A DNA stretch of 25,979 nucleotides from CAYPEK01 sp964409645. GTDB taxonomy: Bacteria; UBP15; UBA6099. The DNA lies in assembly GCA_964409645.1 (NCBI GenBank), contig CAYPEK010000057.1, positions 1 to 25,979 on the forward strand, in the 5' to 3' direction. Shown here piece by piece: positions 22,701-25,979 of this stretch. A model generated the notes under the pieces. It was not told the origin of the DNA. It saw nothing but the letters and a program-made list of their open reading frames with translations, and made no database searches. A program made the position numbers and the translations under genes. The first letter of the stretch is position 1, and the number at the start of each line of letters is the position of its first letter.

Positions 22701-23220
22701 TCACGGAATCGATGCTCCATACTTCGGTCGATACTTTTTCGTCGGACGGCCTCAGATGCACTTTTACCGGCTTGAGGCCGACCTGTCCGCGGGGTTTGTC
22801 CTTTTTCACCGCCGGCTGAGACGCCATCGCCACCGGCGAGCCTTCCTTCGGGCCGGAAACATGGACGCTCGTTCCGGGAGCCGCCGCTTTTTTACCGTGG
22901 AGGTCGCTTCCGCCTGTCTTCTTTTTGTATTCGGCGACTGCTTTGCCCAGAGGCCCGGAAAGAAGCGTGTCCAGCCCGGAATCTATGTGTATCGTCGCGT
23001 ATGACGCGTTGAGCGCCATCGCTTTCAGATAATCCTCGCACGCCTGATCGTCGAGTTTTTTGTATTCGTAAGCTTCCGCGCGGTGATAGAAGGCCGCCGC
23101 GTAATCCGGCGCCAGCTCTATCGCCTTGTCGAAGTTGACGATCGCTTCGTTATACTTTTGCTCCTCGACAAGCTTGTTGCCGAGCGTGTGGAACTTGACC
23201 GCCCTCGGATCAATCGCCAT
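19723..23220 (-). CDS. giant TPR / Ig-like / acidic low-complexity / TM / TPR protein
   Basis: 1165 residues, not a family I can name. In order: N-terminal TPRs (about 5-100), a linker, three Ig/Big_1-like beta domains (about 170-270, 270-368, 370-468, with repeats such as APGEKFPLKVRLMDEFDNPI), an acidic Pro/Ala-rich stretch (about 485-705, starting DLDLDMDF and repeating LDIDL, LDLDI, LDSL), two more Ig-like domains (about 715-815 and 815-922, KTLDKFGNVVPGEFVQI), an acidic linker, one membrane helix (about 1006-1027), and C-terminal TPRs (about 1035-1160). There is no signal peptide. The acidic LDLD pattern with TPRs recalls FimV, a polar scaffold of Pil-Chp systems, but LysM is absent and the order differs. 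It overlaps the end of rpoN by 11 bases, with a strong AAGGAG site. A scaffold or sensor of the chemosensory complex is the best guess. Confidence 0.85.
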   Translation of the reverse strand: MAIDPRAVKFHTLGNKLVEEQKYNEAIVNFDKAIELAPDYAAAFYHRAEAYEYKKLDDQACEDYLKAMALNASYATIHIDSGLDTLLSGPLGKAVAEYKKKTGGSDLHGKKAAAPGTSVHVSGPKEGSPVAMASQPAVKKDKPRGQVGLKPVKVHLRPSDEKVSTEVWSIDSVIAEVLGPKEIPLAQGKVTFKIANKGELDDAYLGPDRGSMTSGKGPKTITLTTDGDGEAKVYFRRSKRVGLNRLEILPEGLPQPVIFDDNTHPAEIHHVEILPKEKHFTTGQKVKFAFTAYDEHDNPIPDLDLAFVLYGKKRHDWEIIDNIGEKTNAQGSYEHEFTMPTLGNIMCRMEAKYKKTDFTAEKQFKVIPGTASSMLFIPKKSTVAPGEKFPLKVRLMDEFDNPIEGLKVKIVPKEAIGGNWKIGAQNSEITGDDGSVSVEVTAPPDSGARAVFGVQTDSIAAEAMIEANFETGQVAIEQSAFSAQASGPDLDLDMDFPTPTATPAPPAAASTPAPAFAPEPLLDIDLGSGDLSGLPEIPDAKNIPAAAPAETSAELMPGGMAGLEALDLDIGGPATPTFATPAPAPPAPPTQGPAVGSSLDQLDSLLTIDAGGGNAFGTPLSAETPAFAAEPLDSLPLPEEPAADSFAPPSEEPLLSMPLDAEPALAEMTFDAPPLDAPAADAPPLADTAPADSFDLPSDDVPVFATPKDNGTAIIITTEEEIITCQAGEVVPVKVKLTGADGRPVSGGVSALFIIEEIPGPAQDSFFMTPSGVQGEKTYEVDPDLSGEALATIQVSSHTGHFNVTVAVQEERTRVTINVAPGSPSTITMTASALKSAPGGTVEIAAKTLDKFGNVVPGEFVQIMTERYAAQPPTLISETTQTDKNGEVKATYQMSATPGDSVSFTANNPNVAPFSIKKVEIQTEGEPASAAPAPPPPKYEAPVQETSFAPTPMPEAPIDSPEGADETDEDVDAYLKSLEADDPYAPPKFNIARGKKPVMEISTMLPKILMYTGIIASVFVLLFAGFSSYKYVVYQYYYTRGINNYNKELFGDAIIAFEKANQMSPTKIEPLQFMAIIYINRAIIAGERGMDRESGKEYSLAMGVLDKALQIDPNNIDVLYYLGEVYEGKHQYCNAIRQYEKILRVEPKYESAESKMILLRPNCKY

Positions 23221-24658
23221 TTCTTCTCCTTATCCTCCTACGATCGTACGAAGACGGGATCCCCATCTCCTCGCGGTATTTCGCTATCGTCCTTCGGGCG
23301 ACGTCTATGCCCTTCGCAAGCAGCCGCTCCCTCAGGTCGCTGTCCGATATCGGGTTATCGGGGTCTTCGTTAGCTATGAGGTTCTTCATGTATTCCTTCA
23401 GCCTCACCGACGAATCGAAAAAGAAATCGAAACTCAGTATATCGCCGCTCGGTACCTGCACGTATTTGCCGCTCATTGCCCGCGATACCGTCGATTCGTG
23501 CAGGTTGATCTTCTCCGCGAGCCGCCCCTGAGTAAGCTCCGCGTTGAAGTTCGGCAGTCCCTTTATCAGAAAGTCCTTCTGCTCCGAACAGAGCGCTTTT
23601 GCTATTTTCTCAAGCGTTTCCTTCCGCATTTCGATGTTGTCCAGAAAGAACTTCGCGCGCCGGAAATACTCGCGGATGTGTGATATCTCTTCTCTGCCCA
23701 CTCCGGGCCCTCCGTTGCTGCACTGGTCGTACATATCTATGTACGTTCTGCTGATTCGCAACTGAAAGTCCGCCAGTTCGAGTATCTCGTACACGAGAGA
23801 ATTTTCCTGCAGCTTGATCGTGATCGCCGGCTTCGGCATCGCCACCGGCTCCGGAAGTTTCCCCGAGTATGCGCGCGCGGGATACGGATTCAGATTCCTG
23901 CGTATGTAGTCCAGCGCCTCGTGGACCTTGGACGCCGGCACGCCTATCGCCTCCGCGATGTTGTCCAACCGGCTGCGTCCGAGTTCTTCGAAATACTCCG
24001 CAATCAGCTTCTCTGCGAGTTCGTTTCCTTTGCCTTCTTCCTCCAGCGCTTTCAACTGGATAAGCAGCGCCTCTTTCGGCGTCGCCGCGCCTACACCCAC
24101 GGGTTCCAGCGATTGTATGATCTTCACCACTGTCTGTATCGATTCTTCATCCGCACTGAACTTCTCTTTTAATTCTTCCGGATCATATTTCAGAAACCCA
24201 TTGTCGTCTATCGAATAGATCAGGTACTCACCCAGTTCACGCAACTCCTCCGGGTACGGCGATGAAAGGAATCCCGTCATAAGGAAATCGTGGAAAGACC
24301 CGGCCTGTTGCGCGAGGCTGCCGCGTATCGGTTCGTCTTCCCAGTCTCCTTCCGATTCCTCGTATTCCGTCCTCGAATCCGCGTACTCTTCTTTCTGTCG
24401 GCTGATAAAACTGTCCAGCGATTCCTCTTCGCCTTTCGTTTTCCGGCCGCAATTCTCACACCTGTTTCCGGTCACCGGCCGATGGCAGTATGGGCACGTC
24501 ATTACTTCGACAAGCTCAAGCGCCGGGTTCTCGGCGATTTCCACTTCGATCTCGTGAATCAATTCGATCGATGTTAACTGAAGAAGTCGCTGAGACAATA
24601 TAAACTGCGGACTTACAGTCTGCAGTTGTCTTACATCTGTAATCTGCCTTATTTCCAA
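23210..24658 (-). CDS. rpoN: RNA polymerase sigma-54 factor with an inserted zinc ribbon
   Basis: 482 residues. Region I (about 10-50, QFILSQRLLQLTSIELIHEIEVEIAENPALEL split across two helices) binds activators. The core-binding domain spans about 115-330, the HTH about 370-415 (LTQGRLAEKINLHESTVSRA), and the RpoN box is ARRTIAKYRE at 454-463, so promoter recognition should be intact. Unusually, a zinc ribbon (C55-PY-C58, eight residues, C67-EN-C70) sits directly after region I, where ordinary RpoN has a short acidic region II. The only available start is a TTG at 24658 (a TAA lies a few codons upstream) with a weak ribosome-binding site, which suggests modest expression. It heads the chemosensory cluster and overlaps the next gene by 11 bases. 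Sigma-54 needs an AAA+ activator; none is in the window. Confidence 0.95.
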   Translation of the reverse strand: MEIRQITDVRQLQTVSPQFILSQRLLQLTSIELIHEIEVEIAENPALELVEVMTCPYCHRPVTGNRCENCGRKTKGEEESLDSFISRQKEEYADSRTEYEESEGDWEDEPIRGSLAQQAGSFHDFLMTGFLSSPYPEELRELGEYLIYSIDDNGFLKYDPEELKEKFSADEESIQTVVKIIQSLEPVGVGAATPKEALLIQLKALEEEGKGNELAEKLIAEYFEELGRSRLDNIAEAIGVPASKVHEALDYIRRNLNPYPARAYSGKLPEPVAMPKPAITIKLQENSLVYEILELADFQLRISRTYIDMYDQCSNGGPGVGREEISHIREYFRRAKFFLDNIEMRKETLEKIAKALCSEQKDFLIKGLPNFNAELTQGRLAEKINLHESTVSRAMSGKYVQVPSGDILSFDFFFDSSVRLKEYMKNLIANEDPDNPISDSDLRERLLAKGIDVARRTIAKYREEMGIPSSYDRRRIRRRNGD

Positions 24659-24734
24659 AATTCCGGCCCGACAATGTTATTAATTTTTACAATTACCCAA
24701 TTATTAAACTATATAAACTATTACTGTATATTTA

Positions 24735-24764
24735 ATTTTATCAGAAAACAATAATTATGTTCAA
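24735..24764 (-). promoter_or_regulatory. possible promoter for rpoN and the chemosensory cluster
   Basis: On the minus strand TTGAAC (24764-24759, 4 of 6) and TAAAAT (24740-24735, 5 of 6) are 18 bases apart, about 75 bases upstream of the rpoN start. The region is so AT-rich that chance matches are likely. No sigma-54 (-24 GG / -12 GC) site was seen. The rest of the 278-base region between leuD and rpoN holds only the tandem repeat listed separately. Confidence 0.3.
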
Positions 24765-24789
24765 GGAAAATAAGCAAATTGGTCAAGGT

Positions 24790-24811
24790 GGTTAATGACG
24801 GGTTAATAACG
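24790..24811. repeat. 11-bp tandem direct repeat upstream of rpoN
   Basis: GGTTAATGACG is followed immediately by GGTTAATAACG (10 of 11 identical). An 11-base period places both copies on the same face of the helix, as at sites for cooperative regulators. It is about 130 bases upstream of rpoN and just upstream of the possible promoter. Confidence 0.55.
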
Positions 24812-24936
24812 GGCCAGATGGGTAAGTTGGCTTATTTGTTTTGTACTGTTTTCTTCGTCAACGGCTGTTTCGTTGGAAAAATTACAGCAATCGGAATGCC
24901 AAAAGCTGAAACTGACAAACATTCGAAAGCGCTTTT

Positions 24937-25434
24937 TCAGAGGCGGCTTCGAACCCACGGTATCAGGCCGCCCGCGCCGATCAGCTCACGAATGAATTCC
25001 GGCAGTCCGGCGGCTGTGTAACTCTTGCCTTTTGTGAGGTTTTCAATTTTTCCGTCGGCCGCGCTGACTCTGATCTCGTTACCCTGTTCAGCGTCTTCCC
25101 AAACTCCCGCAACCTCGACGAGAGGAAGCCCGATGTTTATTGCGTTTCTGTAGAAAATCCTCGCGAACGATGATGCCACGACACACGAAATTCCCGCAGC
25201 TTTGATGCACACCGGCGCGTGCTCCCTCGAACTGCCGCAGCCGAAGTTCTCCCCGGCTATCAGGATATCGCCCGCCGAAATCGCTTTGTTGAATCCCGGA
25301 AACTCGCCTTCCATGCAATGCTGTGCAAGCAGTTCCGGGTCCGACGTGTTCAGATATCGCGCCGGAATAATTATATCAGTGTCTATATTATGCCCGAACT
25401 TCCACGCTTTTCCCTGAAATATCTGTTCGCTCAT
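24937..25434 (-). CDS. leuD: 3-isopropylmalate dehydratase small subunit
   Basis: A 165-residue swivel-domain subunit of the LeuCD enzyme, which isomerises 2-isopropylmalate to 3-isopropylmalate in leucine biosynthesis. It has the NIDTDIIIPARYL motif near residue 16 and the substrate-contact loop GCGSSREHAP near 65-74. Its length fits the short archaeal/bacterial type rather than the ~200-residue E. coli type; members of this subgroup can also process homoaconitate or citraconate-type substrates, so substrate range is not settled. It follows leuC by 98 bases on the same strand. GGCGGAG precedes the ATG. Confidence 0.93.
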   Translation of the reverse strand: MSEQIFQGKAWKFGHNIDTDIIIPARYLNTSDPELLAQHCMEGEFPGFNKAISAGDILIAGENFGCGSSREHAPVCIKAAGISCVVASSFARIFYRNAINIGLPLVEVAGVWEDAEQGNEIRVSAADGKIENLTKGKSYTAAGLPEFIRELIGAGGLIPWVRSRL

Positions 25435-25532
25435 ATCAATTCTCCGCCTCTCAGGTTAAAACCAACCCGATCTTTTCCCTCTGTCCTTAAATTTCTCCAC
25501 AAGCTCCCGCGGCTCTGTCCTCACTACTTTTT

Positions 25533-25979
25533 TTAAATGTCTTCGGGATGCACAATCTCGCCCGCAACCGCCGATGCCGCGGCAACCGCCGGATTCGAAA
25601 GATAAACTTCACTTTTAACATGGCCCATGCGGCCGATGAAATTCCGGTTCATCGTGCTCACGGCGACCTCGCCCTCCGCGAGAATGCCCATGTAACCGCC
25701 GAGGCACGGCCCGCATGTCGGAGTGCTCACCGCCGCACCCGCGGCGACAAACGTCGCGATCAGCCCTTCGCGGAGCGCGTCCATATAAATCTTCTGCGTC
25801 GCCGGGATGACTATCATCCTTACCGATGGGTGAACTTTCTTTCCCTTAATGACTGCCGCCGCCATCCGCAGGTCAGGCAGCCAGCCGTTCGTGCACGAGC
25901 CCACCACCGACTGATCGATCTTCGTGCCGCGCAGTTCCTCTACCGGCTTCACATTCTCCGGCAGACTGGGGCAGGCCAG
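25533..25979 (-). CDS. leuC: 3-isopropylmalate dehydratase large subunit, 5' end outside the window
   Basis: The last 148 codons of the aconitase-superfamily large subunit. All three cysteines of the [4Fe-4S] cluster are visible: one in VGSCTNGW and two in CGPCLGG. The motif SNPAVAAASAVAGEI near the end is typical of LeuC. The reading frame is open to the last base of the window (L-A-C-P-S-L-P-E-N-V before KPVEELRGT), so the N-terminal part lies beyond it. It works with LeuD, encoded 98 bases downstream. Confidence 0.93.
   Translation of the reverse strand: MACPSLPENVKPVEELRGTKIDQSVVGSCTNGWLPDLRMAAAVIKGKKVHPSVRMIVIPATQKIYMDALREGLIATFVAAGAAVSTPTCGPCLGGYMGILAEGEVAVSTMNRNFIGRMGHVKSEVYLSNPAVAAASAVAGEIVHPEDI

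Noticed and set aside
24825..24845. TTGGC...TTTGTTTT as a sigma-54 promoter upstream of rpoN
   Set aside because: The -24 GG is present but the essential -12 GC is missing, and no activator gene or other sigma-54 element is nearby.
24931..24942. AAAGCGCTTT palindrome after leuD as a terminator
   Set aside because: It has no loop and no T-tract on the leuD strand.
24941..24960. A TTCGAA-containing stretch resembling a tRNA T-arm at the end of leuD
   Set aside because: The flanking bases do not pair as a T-arm, no acceptor, D- or anticodon arm fits around it, and it is explained by the leuD codons for WVRSRL.
24779..25021. An 80-codon plus-strand frame covering the leuD-rpoN intergenic region
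   Set aside because: It runs into the 3' end of leuD on the opposite strand, has no ribosome site, and its sequence lacks any recognisable domain or signal peptide.
1..25979. CRISPR arrays, insertion sequences, phage genes, toxin-antitoxin pairs or defence systems
   Set aside because: No regularly spaced repeats, transposase motifs, integrase or paired small toxin genes were found on either strand.

Overview
The window looks like a piece of a draft or metagenome-assembled chromosome from a Gram-negative, free-living bacterium of fairly high GC content. It contains a 100-base run of N (3424-3523), a usual scaffold-gap placeholder. Gram-negative character is inferred from several proteins with classical signal peptides, a full transmembrane chemosensory array and a sigma-54 factor. 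I cannot place the organism in a phylum from the sequence alone. No insertion sequence, phage gene, tRNA, rRNA or CRISPR array was seen.

Layout. Positions 1-3020 are on the minus strand: a GNAT acetyltransferase cut by the window edge, a gamma-carbonic-anhydrase-like hexapeptide protein, an unknown secreted protein with a palindrome-rich upstream region, a decayed C-terminal scrap of a class III nucleotidyl cyclase, and an orphan nikR. Positions 3106-4837 are on the plus strand: a promoter, cysS (broken by the N gap) and a small STAS-domain protein. Positions 4874-8022 are on the minus strand: a small charged helical protein, and an exported pair in which a GH84 glycosidase overlaps a secreted Ig-like protein by 4 bases. 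A plus-strand gene at 8253-9053 encodes a secreted protein with a two-fold internal repeat; its promoter lies so close to the ATG that the mRNA is probably leaderless.

The core is a co-oriented minus-strand cluster from 24658 down to 9023, in this order: rpoN (sigma-54 with an inserted zinc ribbon); a 1165-residue TPR / Ig-like / acidic low-complexity / transmembrane / TPR protein; a small membrane-anchored zinc-ribbon protein; a REC-GAF-GGDEF diguanylate cyclase; a PilH-like receiver; CheR; a CheA-REC hybrid kinase; CheW; a methyl-accepting chemotaxis protein; and CheB. Most junctions are overlaps or gaps of a few tens of bases; only the MCP-to-CheB junction is longer (130 bases, with a GC-rich hairpin). 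CheA-REC plus CheB plus a receiver-linked diguanylate cyclase is the logic of Wsp-type systems. The stand-alone receiver and the TPR/acidic protein recall Pil-Chp with FimV. The best reading is an alternative-cellular-function chemosensory system with c-di-GMP output, probably controlling surface behaviour, pili or matrix, with a novel scaffold or sensor protein. That output is inferred, not shown.

After a 278-base AT-rich intergenic region with an 11-base tandem repeat, the window ends with leuD and the 3' part of leuC (leucine biosynthesis), both on the minus strand.
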